Positions 33,051 to 41,182 of a DNA stretch of 64,000 nucleotides are shown here, in pieces. The DNA is from Pseudalkalibacillus hwajinpoensis. GTDB taxonomy: Bacteria > Bacillota > Bacilli > Bacillales > Guptibacillaceae. The notes under the pieces were generated by a model. The model made no database searches. It was given only the letters and a program-made list of their open reading frames with translations, and had not been told where the DNA came from. The translations under genes were made by a program, and so were the position numbers. The stretch lies in contig NZ_CP156674.1 of NCBI RefSeq assembly GCF_039851965.1, forward strand, positions 2,852,001 through 2,916,000, in the 5' to 3' direction. Positions within the stretch are counted from its first letter, which is position 1. The number at the start of each line of letters is the position of its first letter.

Positions 33051-34112
33051 TTAAAGTAAATAAAATCCGATTCCCATGATCAGGTATGCGGCAAGCAGAG
33101 TAGCACCTTCGAACCAGTTTGTTTCTCCATCATTACTGATAACAATTGTGAGAAGAACGGCTGTTACCATTGTAACTAACTCTGGAAGGGTGAAGACGAG
33201 CGGCATCTGCACCGGGAAGAAGAGGGATATAAGAACAAGGATTGGTGCCACAAACATCGCAATCTGAAGGGTTGATCCAATCGCGATTTCAACCGCTATG
33301 TCCATTTTGTTTTTATAAGCCATAATGATCGCAGAGGCGTGTTCCGCTGCATTACCAACAATCGCAACAATAATAACCCCTATGAAAAGTTCACTCCATC
33401 CAAATGTTTCGCCAACGGTTTCAAATGTATGAACGAGACTTTCTGATACATATGCTACGGCTGCTGTAGAAAGCGCTAAAACGAACATCGCTTTCTTTTT
33501 ACTCCATTCAGGTTCCTCCTTATGATGCTCACCCTCATGTTCACTTACATGCTGGTAAACACCTCGATGGGTAACAAGCTTGAACAAAAGAGCAGCAATA
33601 TAAAGAACGATTAATATGACCGAAATTCCTATGCTTAAGTTGATTGCTTCGGCATCATTCATCCCCATCGCAAATACTTCAGGAATAACAAACGCTACAA
33701 TGACTCCGAACATTAATAGCCCGGAATTATGTCTTGCGTCATAAACGTTAAATTTCTGGCGTTTAAATTTCACGCCACCAACAAAGAATGACAAACCGGC
33801 AACGAGAAGCAGGTTTCCGAGCACCGAACCTGTTAAGGAAGCGAGCACAATTTCAATTAATCCTTCCTTTAATGCAAAAATGGAAATGATAAGTTCAACT
33901 GCATTCCCAAAAGTTGCGTTCAATAATCCACCGATCCTTGGTCCTGAAATGATGGCAAGACTTTCTGTCGCCCTGCCCATATATGCAGCAAGTGAAACGA
34001 TTGTTAAACAATACACAACAAACATCAGGGTTTGCGACCAGTGTAAGAGACTGCCTGCGACTGACAGGGGAACACCAATGATGACTAAGAAAAAGAAAAT
34101 TTTATTTACCAC
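33051..34112 (-). CDS. cax: calcium/proton antiporter, CaCA family (YfkE-like)
   Basis: 353 residues with ten or eleven membrane spans. The two alpha-repeats are clear: GRATESLAIISGPRIGGLLNATFGNAVELIISIFALKEG and the matching GNAAEHASAIIMAYKNKMDIAVEIAIGSTLQIA, both with the essential GN-A-E motif. The acidic/His-rich central loop (HVSEHEGEHHKEEPEW) separates the halves. It closely follows the pattern of B. subtilis YfkE, a Ca2+/H+ antiporter expressed in the mother cell or under stress. GTG 34112 is chosen because ATG 34121 abuts the GAGAGG ribosome site. Confidence 0.93.
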   Translation of the reverse strand: MVNKIFFFLVIIGVPLSVAGSLLHWSQTLMFVVYCLTIVSLAAYMGRATESLAIISGPRIGGLLNATFGNAVELIISIFALKEGLIEIVLASLTGSVLGNLLLVAGLSFFVGGVKFKRQKFNVYDARHNSGLLMFGVIVAFVIPEVFAMGMNDAEAINLSIGISVILIVLYIAALLFKLVTHRGVYQHVSEHEGEHHKEEPEWSKKKAMFVLALSTAAVAYVSESLVHTFETVGETFGWSELFIGVIIVAIVGNAAEHASAIIMAYKNKMDIAVEIAIGSTLQIAMFVAPILVLISLFFPVQMPLVFTLPELVTMVTAVLLTIVISNDGETNWFEGATLLAAYLIMGIGFYLL

Positions 34113-34310
34113 GTGACACATCCTCTCAATTTTAATCCCTCTTAAAAGTGCTTGGGTTGAAATGGTCTGTTATGAATAGGTTAACCTGTTTCTATTATAG
34201 TTTTCATTTATTGGAAAGGAAAGTTGATTTCACGTCAGGATCTAAAGAATTGAAGGGGAATACCGTACGAGTACAGAAAAAGGGTAAAGGGAATAATGCG
34301 CTCATACTGG

Positions 34311-34339
34311 TTGACGAAAATTTTATAGGCGTGTACACT
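34311..34339 (+). promoter_or_regulatory. sigma-A promoter of the his operon
   Basis: TTGACG (34311-34316), 17-base spacer, TACACT (34334-34339), 61 bases before hisZ. No T-box or attenuator-like peptide rich in His is visible between promoter and hisZ. The rest of the 287-base gap shows nothing assignable. Confidence 0.7.
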
Positions 34340-34399
34340 ACAAATAACTTCATCTTGTTAGTATGTTAGCGAACTAAAGTGAATGAGAGGTGCAGATCA

Positions 34400-35581
34400 A
34401 TGACAAGACCTTTTGTATTTGAAAAGCCACTTGGTATGCGGGATACGCTACCATTATTATACAAATTTAAAGCATCAATCCGTGAAAAGATCCAGCATGT
34501 AACGGAAACGTGGGGTTACCGTTTTATGAATACACCTGCACTTGAGTATTATGAAACAGTTGGGGAAGCTTCAGCTATCCTTGATCAACAGCTTTTCAAG
34601 CTACTTGATCAGCGCGGCAACACTCTTGTGCTTAGACCCGACATGACAGCTCCAATCGCTCGAGTTGCAGCATCTAGTTTGAAGAAAGAGCCATTTCCAT
34701 TACGTCTTGCATACGATTCAAACGTGTTTCGCGCGCAGGAAGACGAAGGTGGAAAACCGGCTGAATTTGAACAAATCGGTGTGGAACTAATCGGTGATCG
34801 AACCACAAGTGCTGATGCGGAGGTTATCGCTCTAATGGCTGCTGTATTAAAAGAAGCAGGTCTTAAAGATTTCCAGATTGCCATTGGGCACGTTGGCTTT
34901 ATTCAAGAGCTCTTTCTGTCGATTGTAGGTAATGAGGATCGTGCTGCGGTTCTTCGACGCTACTTATATGAAAAAAACTATGTTGGCTATCGTCAGCATG
35001 TACGTGAAATGCCGCTTTCAACCATTGATCAAAAAAGATTGATAGGCCTCCTAACGCTTAGAGGAGATGGCTCTAAATTAAATGATGCGATTGAACTTCT
35101 TCCTACGGAAGCTGGCGAACACGTATTGAATGAACTTCGGACACTCTTGAATACGCTTGAAACCTATGGAGTAGCCGATCAGGTGAAGTTTGACTTCACT
35201 CTCGTCAGCCATATGAGCTATTACACTGGAGTCGTATTCGAAGGATATGCAAATGATCTTGGCGTGCCTTTAAGTAACGGTGGACGCTACGATGAACTAC
35301 TCTCCCACTTTGATCGGCCCGCTCAGGCAACTGGGTTTGGAATTCGCCTCGACCATCTTGCTGAAGCGCTAGGTGTTACTGGTGATGAAAGATTACCGAA
35401 TGCAATTATTTTTAGTCCAGAACGCCGAAAAGAAGCCATTCAACAGGCTTCTAAAAGAAGAGCGCAGGGTGAAAAAGTTGTTATGCAGGAGTTAAGCGGA
35501 GTCTCAGATCTTGATACTTACTCAGAAAGGTTCGAAGACGTCGTTTATATGATTGGTAAGAACGGAAAGGGGACATTGTAA
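34400..35581 (+). CDS. hisZ: HisZ, ATP phosphoribosyltransferase regulatory subunit
   Basis: 393 residues, a class II histidyl-tRNA synthetase paralogue that activates the short HisG and confers feedback inhibition. HisRS-like blocks: GMRDTLP, FKLLDQRGNTLVLRPDMTAPIARV, FEQIGVELIG and the motif 3-like YYTGVVFEGYANDLGVPLSNGGRYDELL. It lacks the tRNA-binding C-terminal domain, as expected. ATG 34400 follows GAGAGGTG. It overlaps hisG by one base, so the pair is translationally coupled. Confidence 0.95.
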   Translation: MTRPFVFEKPLGMRDTLPLLYKFKASIREKIQHVTETWGYRFMNTPALEYYETVGEASAILDQQLFKLLDQRGNTLVLRPDMTAPIARVAASSLKKEPFPLRLAYDSNVFRAQEDEGGKPAEFEQIGVELIGDRTTSADAEVIALMAAVLKEAGLKDFQIAIGHVGFIQELFLSIVGNEDRAAVLRRYLYEKNYVGYRQHVREMPLSTIDQKRLIGLLTLRGDGSKLNDAIELLPTEAGEHVLNELRTLLNTLETYGVADQVKFDFTLVSHMSYYTGVVFEGYANDLGVPLSNGGRYDELLSHFDRPAQATGFGIRLDHLAEALGVTGDERLPNAIIFSPERRKEAIQQASKRRAQGEKVVMQELSGVSDLDTYSERFEDVVYMIGKNGKGTL

Positions 35582-36222
35582 TGCTGACGATGGCCATGCC
35601 AAAGGGGCGGATTTTTGAAGAAGCAGTTGAATTGCTTCGCAAAGCTGGTTATAAACTGCCTCTGGAGTTTGATGATTCTCGTAAATTAATTCTAGAGATT
35701 GAAGAAGAAAACATCCGCTTTATTCTCGCAAAGCCGATGGATGTCCCTACATATGTAGAACACGGTGTAGCAGATGTTGGTATCGCAGGTAAAGATGTCA
35801 TGCTTGAAGAGGAACGAAACGTCTATGAAGTGCTTGATCTTAAAATCAGCGGTTGCTACCTTGCTGTTGCAGGTCTTTCCGATGCGCCAATAAAAGGGAT
35901 TGCGCCTAAAATCGCTACGAAATACCCGAACGTTGCCTCGAATTATTTTCGTGAGCAGGGAGAGCAGGTTGAGATTATTAAGTTGAATGGATCGATTGAG
36001 CTTGCGCCTTTAATCGGTCTTGCTGATCGTATCGTCGATATCGTTTCAACAGGTAGAACTTTAACTGAAAACGGACTAATGGAAACGGCTTTTATTGAGC
36101 CGATTACCTCGCGTTTTATCGTGAACCCTGTAAGCTATCGAACAAAAGACGCTATCATTGATGATATGGTCGAACGCCTTTCTGCCGTTGTAGAAGGAGG
36201 CAGTGAAGATGAAGATCATTAA
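35581..36222 (+). CDS. hisG: HisG, ATP phosphoribosyltransferase, short form
   Basis: 213 residues, the short form that needs HisZ. First step of histidine synthesis: ATP plus PRPP to phosphoribosyl-ATP. It shows MAMPKGRIFEEAVELL, VPTYVEHGVADVGIAGKD and the PRPP-binding loop DIVSTGRTLTENGL (about 156-169). hisD starts inside its final codons. Confidence 0.97.
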   Translation: MLTMAMPKGRIFEEAVELLRKAGYKLPLEFDDSRKLILEIEEENIRFILAKPMDVPTYVEHGVADVGIAGKDVMLEEERNVYEVLDLKISGCYLAVAGLSDAPIKGIAPKIATKYPNVASNYFREQGEQVEIIKLNGSIELAPLIGLADRIVDIVSTGRTLTENGLMETAFIEPITSRFIVNPVSYRTKDAIIDDMVERLSAVVEGGSEDEDH

Positions 36223-37483
36223 GATGAATGATGGGATTTCCATTAAGCGTTCCATTGAAGAAGGAACAGAGGACCAGCGCGAGGCTGTTCTAACGATTCT
36301 TGAAGAGGTCAAAGCAAACGGCGATGAAGCGGTAAGAACGTTCACAAAAAAGTTTGACGGCGCCGCTTTAGATAGTCTCCGTATTACTGAACATGAGATT
36401 AAGCAGGCGTATAGCGAGTTATCAGACATGCTTGTGTCAACAATTAGAGATGCGGCAGCGAATATCAAAACATTCCACGATCGCCAGCGCCGTGAATCAT
36501 GGTTTACAACGTCAGAGGATGGTACGTTGCTTGGTCAGAAGGTAACACCTCTTGATTCTGTAGGTGTTTACGTCCCCGGTGGTAAAGCAGCATACCCATC
36601 ATCCGTGCTTATGAATGTGATTCCAGCAAAGGCCGCCGGAGTTTCAAGAATTGCGATGGTTACTCCACCTGATGCCAATGGAGTAGTACCAGCCGGTGTT
36701 CTTGTTGCAGCGAATGAAGTCGGTGTGACGGAAATTTTCAAGATTGGGGGAGCGCAGGCTGTTGCGGCGCTCGCATATGGAACTGAAACGATTGAGCAGG
36801 TTGATAAAATCGTAGGTCCTGGCAATATATATGTAGCGCTCGCAAAACGAGAAGTGTTTGGAATCGTTGATATTGATATGATAGCTGGACCGAGTGAGAT
36901 TGTCGTGCTCGCTGATGGTACAGCGAACCCTGCCTATGTCGCGGCTGACCTTTTATCACAGGCAGAACACGATGAGCGCGCAAGTGCCGTTCTTGTTACA
37001 ACGTCTGAATCGCTTGCTGAACGTGTCCAGAATGAGGTGAAAAGGCAGCTTGAAGAGCTTCCACGTGCTGAAATAGCGTCAAAATCCATTGATGACTATG
37101 GTGCCATTTATGTAGTAGACCACATGGCTGCTGGCGTGGAGGCAGTTAATAATCTAGCACCTGAGCACCTTGAAATCATGGTCAATGAACCAATGACATT
37201 ACTTGGTAAAATACGTCATGCCGGTGCTATATTTCTTGGACCATATAGCTCTGAGCCTGTTGGCGATTATTTCGCAGGACCGAACCATGTACTTCCGACG
37301 AACGGAACAGCGCGTTTTTCAAGTCCGCTTTCCGTAGATGATTTCATTAAAAAATCAAGTGTTATTTCGTACAGTAAAGAAGCGATGAAAAAGAATGGAA
37401 GCAGCATTGCAGCACTTGCGAAGCTTGAAGGTCTAGATGCCCACGCAAGAGCTGTTGAACTTCGATTGGAGGATTTGAGATGA
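36209..37483 (+). CDS. hisD: HisD, histidinol dehydrogenase
   Basis: 424 residues from ATG 36209 (GGAGG eight bases before). Oxidises histidinol to histidine in two NAD-dependent steps at a zinc site. Conserved pieces: VYVPGGKAAYPSSVLMNVIPAKAAGV, KIVGPGNIYVALAKREVFG, DMIAGPSEIVVLAD, LLSQAEHDERASAVL (Gln/His zinc ligands) and NHVLPTNGTARF. Overlaps hisG by 14 bases and hisB by four. Confidence 0.97.
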   Translation: MKIIKMNDGISIKRSIEEGTEDQREAVLTILEEVKANGDEAVRTFTKKFDGAALDSLRITEHEIKQAYSELSDMLVSTIRDAAANIKTFHDRQRRESWFTTSEDGTLLGQKVTPLDSVGVYVPGGKAAYPSSVLMNVIPAKAAGVSRIAMVTPPDANGVVPAGVLVAANEVGVTEIFKIGGAQAVAALAYGTETIEQVDKIVGPGNIYVALAKREVFGIVDIDMIAGPSEIVVLADGTANPAYVAADLLSQAEHDERASAVLVTTSESLAERVQNEVKRQLEELPRAEIASKSIDDYGAIYVVDHMAAGVEAVNNLAPEHLEIMVNEPMTLLGKIRHAGAIFLGPYSSEPVGDYFAGPNHVLPTNGTARFSSPLSVDDFIKKSSVISYSKEAMKKNGSSIAALAKLEGLDAHARAVELRLEDLR

Positions 37484-38073
37484 GTGAAGAGAGAACAAGT
37501 TCCATTTCAAGAGAAACATCGGAAACATCGATTAACCTGACATTTGGCGTTGATGGAGAAGGGAACTCCGAACTTCAAACTGGAGTTCCTTTTTTAACCC
37601 ATATGCTTGATCTGTTTACAAAGCATGGAAAGTTTGATTTATCCATTCAAGCAAATGGAGATACCGAAGTTGATGATCACCATACCACAGAAGATATCGG
37701 AATCTGCCTTGGTGAGGCACTAAGACAGGCGCTTGGATCGAAGGAAGGCATCAAGCGGTATGGAAATGCGTTTGTACCGATGGATGATGCGCTTGCTCAG
37801 GTAGTCGTTGATCTGAGTAATCGTCCACACCTTGAATATCGCGTAGAGCTGCCGTCCAATCAAGTGGGAACGTTTGATACGGAACTAGTACACGAATTTC
37901 TCTGGAAGCTTGCGATCGAAGCGAGAATGAACTTGCATGTCATCGTTCCGTACGGTCACAATACACACCATATTATTGAAGCGATTTTTAAAGCGCTTGG
38001 ACGTGCACTTGATGAAGCAACGTTGATTGATCCACGTGTTAAAGGCGTTCCATCAACGAAGGGAATGCTGTAA
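37480..38073 (+). CDS. hisB: HisB, imidazoleglycerol-phosphate dehydratase
   Basis: 197 residues, monofunctional dehydratase with no phosphatase domain, the Gram-positive form. Manganese-binding His motifs: FLTHMLDLFTKHG, VDDHHTTEDIGICLGEAL and HNTHHIIEAIFKALGRAL. Coupled to hisD by an ATGA overlap; hisH follows immediately. Confidence 0.97.
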   Translation: MSEERTSSISRETSETSINLTFGVDGEGNSELQTGVPFLTHMLDLFTKHGKFDLSIQANGDTEVDDHHTTEDIGICLGEALRQALGSKEGIKRYGNAFVPMDDALAQVVVDLSNRPHLEYRVELPSNQVGTFDTELVHEFLWKLAIEARMNLHVIVPYGHNTHHIIEAIFKALGRALDEATLIDPRVKGVPSTKGML

Positions 38074-38706
38074 ATGATCGGGATTATTGATTATGGAATG
38101 GGCAATTTATATAGCGTGAGTAAGGCACTAGAACGACTTGGCTATGATTATTTTGTATCGGAAGTAGAGGAAGACCTTGCGAAAGCAACTGGACTGATTC
38201 TTCCTGGAGTAGGATCATTCCGTGATGCGATGTCGATCTTAACTGAAACCGGCTTAAGGACGTTTATCGAAAAAGAGGTAGAAGCGGGTAAGCCACTGCT
38301 TGGTATCTGTCTCGGCATGCAGCTCTTATTCGAAGAAAGTCATGAAAACGGTCATGCAGAAGGTTTTTCATTCTTACCGGGTAAAGTGAAGAAGTTTCCT
38401 GGAAAAGATGCTTCAGGTCTGACCTACAAAGTTCCGCATATGGGATGGAACAGGCTAGTTCATCAGAAAGACTCCTTTCTTATGAACGAAGTAGGAGATG
38501 AGCACGTGTATTTTGTTCACTCTTATTATGTGGATACAGACGATCGTGATGTGTTGATTGCATCAGCCGATTATGTTGAAGAAGTGCCTGCCGTTGTTGG
38601 AAAAGGAAAGGTGTTTGGCACACAGTTCCACCCTGAGAAAAGCAGCCATGCAGGGCTAACTATTCTTAAAAACTATGCACAATATGTTGAAAGGAATGAA
38701 GCTTAA
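38074..38706 (+). CDS. hisH: HisH, glutaminase subunit of imidazole glycerol phosphate synthase
   Basis: 210 residues, class I glutamine amidotransferase. The catalytic triad is visible: Cys in LLGICLGMQLLFE (about 80), His in GTQFHPEKSSHAG (about 187) and the following Glu. Delivers ammonia to HisF, encoded two genes downstream. Confidence 0.97.
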   Translation: MIGIIDYGMGNLYSVSKALERLGYDYFVSEVEEDLAKATGLILPGVGSFRDAMSILTETGLRTFIEKEVEAGKPLLGICLGMQLLFEESHENGHAEGFSFLPGKVKKFPGKDASGLTYKVPHMGWNRLVHQKDSFLMNEVGDEHVYFVHSYYVDTDDRDVLIASADYVEEVPAVVGKGKVFGTQFHPEKSSHAGLTILKNYAQYVERNEA

Positions 38707-38707
38707 T

Positions 38708-39427
38708 ATGCCAATTACCATCTACCCAGCAATCGATATGAGGGGCGGCAAGTGTGTTCGTCTTCTTCAAGGTGATTACAGTAAGGAAACAGTTTACGGT
38801 GACTCCCCTTATGATATGGCGAAAAAATTCGCAGATGATGGAGCAGAGTGGATTCACATGGTCGATCTTGACGGAGCGAGAGAAGGGAAGCGTGTGAACG
38901 ACCATCATGTGCTTGAAGTGGCTAATAAGCTACAGGCGCGAGTACAAATAGGGGGCGGTATTCGTACAGAGGAAGACGTTGCCTATTATTTAGAAAATGG
39001 TGTGGATCGCATTATCCTTGGAAGCAGCGCAATTTCAGATCCTGATTTCGTGAAAAGAATGCTCGCTCGTTATAAAGAGAAAATTGCGATTGGCATTGAT
39101 GCGAGAGATGGCTATGTGGCGGTCGAAGGATGGCTGAAGACTTCTGAAATCAAAGCGGTTGATCTTGGGATCGAGCTTGCTGAACACGGAGCAGAAGTGT
39201 TTATTTTTACTGATATCTCAAAGGATGGCACGCTGTCTGGTCCTAATGTGGAGGCAATTGCTGAGCTTGGTGAAGCAACAGGTAAGGAAGTAATTGCGTC
39301 AGGTGGCATTAGCAAGCTTGATGACGTAATCAGTCTTCGGAAAAGAAGTGATTCAATCAGCGGTGCAATTATCGGAAAAGCCCTCTACACGAACCAATTT
39401 ACATTGAAACAGGCACTGGAGGTATAG
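38708..39427 (+). CDS. hisA: HisA, ProFAR isomerase
   Basis: 239 residues, (beta-alpha)8 barrel with the half-barrel symmetry shared with HisF. Acid/base Asp residues lie in AIDMRGGKCVRL (Asp about 11) and FTDISKDGTLSGPN (about 130). ATG 38708 follows GAAAGGAATG; the longer ORF from 38675 lies in hisH. Confidence 0.96.
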   Translation: MPITIYPAIDMRGGKCVRLLQGDYSKETVYGDSPYDMAKKFADDGAEWIHMVDLDGAREGKRVNDHHVLEVANKLQARVQIGGGIRTEEDVAYYLENGVDRIILGSSAISDPDFVKRMLARYKEKIAIGIDARDGYVAVEGWLKTSEIKAVDLGIELAEHGAEVFIFTDISKDGTLSGPNVEAIAELGEATGKEVIASGGISKLDDVISLRKRSDSISGAIIGKALYTNQFTLKQALEV

Positions 39428-39429
39428 GG

Positions 39430-40188
39430 ATGCTAACAAAGCGTATTATTCCGTGTCTTGATGTGAAAGATGGCCGCGTTGTAAAAGGGATCCAGTTTGT
39501 CGGCCTTCGAGATGCCGGTGACCCAGTCGAGCTTGCAAGAGCGTATGACAAAGAAGGGGCTGATGAGCTCGTCTTTCTCGATATTTCTGCTTCACATGAA
39601 GAAAGAGAGACGATGGTTGACGTCGTTCGCCAGGTAGCGGCTGAGCTTGCGATTCCGTTTACCGTTGGTGGCGGAATCAATAAACTGGAGGATATGAAGC
39701 GTGTTCTTCGCGCTGGAGCGGATAAAGTGTCGATGAACACGGCTGCAGTTCTTCGTCCTGAACTGATTGGGGAAGGCGCAGACTATTTTGGAACACAGTG
39801 CATGGTTGTTGCGATCGATGCGAAGTGGGAGGCGGATTCAAAATCCTGGCGCGTGTATACTCACGGTGGAAGAACTGCCACAGAGTGGGACGCTGTTGAA
39901 TGGGCGATCAAAGCTCAGGAAATGGGAGCAGGTGAGATTCTGCTGACGAGTATGGATGCAGATGGTAGTAAAAATGGTTTTGATATTCCCTTAACAAAAG
40001 TAATTGGCGAAGCTGTATCCATTCCAGTTATTGCTTCTGGAGGCGCTGGATCTTCTGAAGACTTTTTAGAGGTTTTTGATGAGGCTTCAGCAGATGCTGC
40101 GCTGGCTGCTTCTATTTTTCACTATAAAGAAACCTCACTAGCGCATGTGAAAGATTACTTAAAACAAAACGGGGTGGCGATTCGATGA
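39430..40188 (+). CDS. hisF: HisF, cyclase subunit of imidazole glycerol phosphate synthase
   Basis: 252 residues, barrel with CLDVKDGRVVKGIQF (catalytic Asp about 11), FTVGGGINKLEDM, and LLTSMDADGSKNGFD (second Asp about 130). Uses ammonia from HisH. Two bases separate it from hisA; overlaps hisI by four. Confidence 0.97.
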   Translation: MLTKRIIPCLDVKDGRVVKGIQFVGLRDAGDPVELARAYDKEGADELVFLDISASHEERETMVDVVRQVAAELAIPFTVGGGINKLEDMKRVLRAGADKVSMNTAAVLRPELIGEGADYFGTQCMVVAIDAKWEADSKSWRVYTHGGRTATEWDAVEWAIKAQEMGAGEILLTSMDADGSKNGFDIPLTKVIGEAVSIPVIASGGAGSSEDFLEVFDEASADAALAASIFHYKETSLAHVKDYLKQNGVAIR

Positions 40189-40817
40189 ATACCGATATGA
40201 TTCAATTTGATGAAAAAGGATTAGTTCCTGCAATTGTGCAGGATGCAACAAGTAAAGAAGTCCTGACACTTGCTTATATGAATAAAGAATCGCTTACGAA
40301 AACAATTGAAACAAAAGAAACGTGGTTTTATAGTCGTTCACGCGATGAGCTATGGCACAAAGGCGAAACGTCAGGAAACACTCAGACCGTAACAGATATT
40401 CACTATGACTGCGATCAAGACGCGGTACTCGTTTTTGTTAATCCAGCAGGACCTGCCTGTCATAAAGGGGACTACTCCTGCTTTTCCAATTCGTTAATGG
40501 AGAGCGAAGTGAAGGCTTCCGAAGATCGTTTCGCAATTCTAAATAAGCTTGAAGCAGTCATTGCAAAGCGTGAAGTGGAACGTCCTGATGGAGCTTATAC
40601 AACATATCTCTTTACAGAAGGTGTTGATAAGATTCTGAAAAAAGTTGGCGAAGAAGCTTCTGAAGTTATCATTGCGGCTAAAAATCGTGATCTTGAGGAG
40701 TTAACCTGGGAATCCGCGGATTTACTTTTCCATCTTATGGTGCTATTAAGAGAACAAAAATGCTCCCTAGATGATGTGCTTTCTGTTCTTGAGAAGCGAC
40801 ACGCATCTAAAGACTGA
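40185..40817 (+). CDS. hisI: HisIE, bifunctional phosphoribosyl-AMP cyclohydrolase / phosphoribosyl-ATP pyrophosphatase
   Basis: 210 residues, a fusion. The HisI half (about 1-115) has the zinc/magnesium sites in ETSGNTQTVTDIHYDCDQDAVL and GPACHKGDYSCF; the HisE half (about 120-210) has KKVGEEASEVIIAAKNRD and ADLLFHLMVLL. Steps two and three of the pathway. Last recognised enzyme of the operon. Confidence 0.97.
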   Translation: MNTDMIQFDEKGLVPAIVQDATSKEVLTLAYMNKESLTKTIETKETWFYSRSRDELWHKGETSGNTQTVTDIHYDCDQDAVLVFVNPAGPACHKGDYSCFSNSLMESEVKASEDRFAILNKLEAVIAKREVERPDGAYTTYLFTEGVDKILKKVGEEASEVIIAAKNRDLEELTWESADLLFHLMVLLREQKCSLDDVLSVLEKRHASKD

Positions 40818-40829
40818 AACTTTTACCCA

Positions 40830-40862
40830 ACCTATTCGTAGAACAATTAAATTCGAATAGGT
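40830..40862 (+). repeat. inverted repeat after hisI
   Basis: ACCTATTCG (40830-40838) and CGAATAGGT (40854-40862) pair perfectly over a 15-base loop. No T-run follows, so it is more likely an mRNA 3' structure than a terminator. It stands just ahead of the 45-residue ORF. Confidence 0.65.
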
Positions 40863-40880
40863 GAAATGGGGCGAATGGCA

Positions 40881-41018
40881 ATGTTTGTAGGGTTTATGTT
40901 TGTTGGTCTCGCTATTGGATTGTTTCTTGGTGAACCTGGTCCGGGTGTACTGCTTGGAATGGGCGTAGGGTTTATTGCTGATGAAATTAAGAAACGGAAA
41001 GATAAGATGTGGAAATAA
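40881..41018 (+). CDS. 45-residue glycine-rich membrane protein, unknown
   Basis: MFVGFMFVGLAIGLFLGEPG begins a 45-codon ORF with one hydrophobic Gly-patterned stretch (G at about 4, 9, 13, 17, 21, 23, 27, 29, 31) and a charged end DEIKKRKDKMWK. GGGG at 40868-40871 gives a ribosome site with nine-base spacing; ATG 40875 in the same frame is an alternative. It ends directly at a strong terminator, so it appears to be the last gene of the his transcript. A glycine-zipper-like helix or amphipathic insertion is possible. I do not recognise the family. Confidence 0.6.
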   Translation: MFVGFMFVGLAIGLFLGEPGPGVLLGMGVGFIADEIKKRKDKMWK

Positions 41019-41045
41019 AAACGAGCTTACTGGCTCGTTTTTATT
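41018..41045 (+). terminator. terminator at end of his operon
   Basis: AAAACGAGC and GCTCGTTTT around TTACTG, T-run continues. Overlaps the stop of the small ORF. Confidence 0.9.
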
Positions 41046-41182
41046 ATGGAAAAAGATAAGATAAGTCTAATAGCCAGTTTTTTCTATACACTTTCATTTA
41101 TGAAATGAAGCCGATGTATGTTATAATTTTGAACGGATGTGACTGGTTTTGGAAATATTTTTAAGAAATAGTGGGGGAAAAC

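Noticed and set aside
34148..34369. 73-codon plus-strand ORF upstream of hisZ
   Set aside because: It overlaps the his promoter, lacks a ribosome site and has no recognisable domain.
34340..34399. T-box or His attenuator in front of the his operon
   Set aside because: No AGGGTGGNACCGCG-type T-box sequence and no His-rich leader peptide is present.
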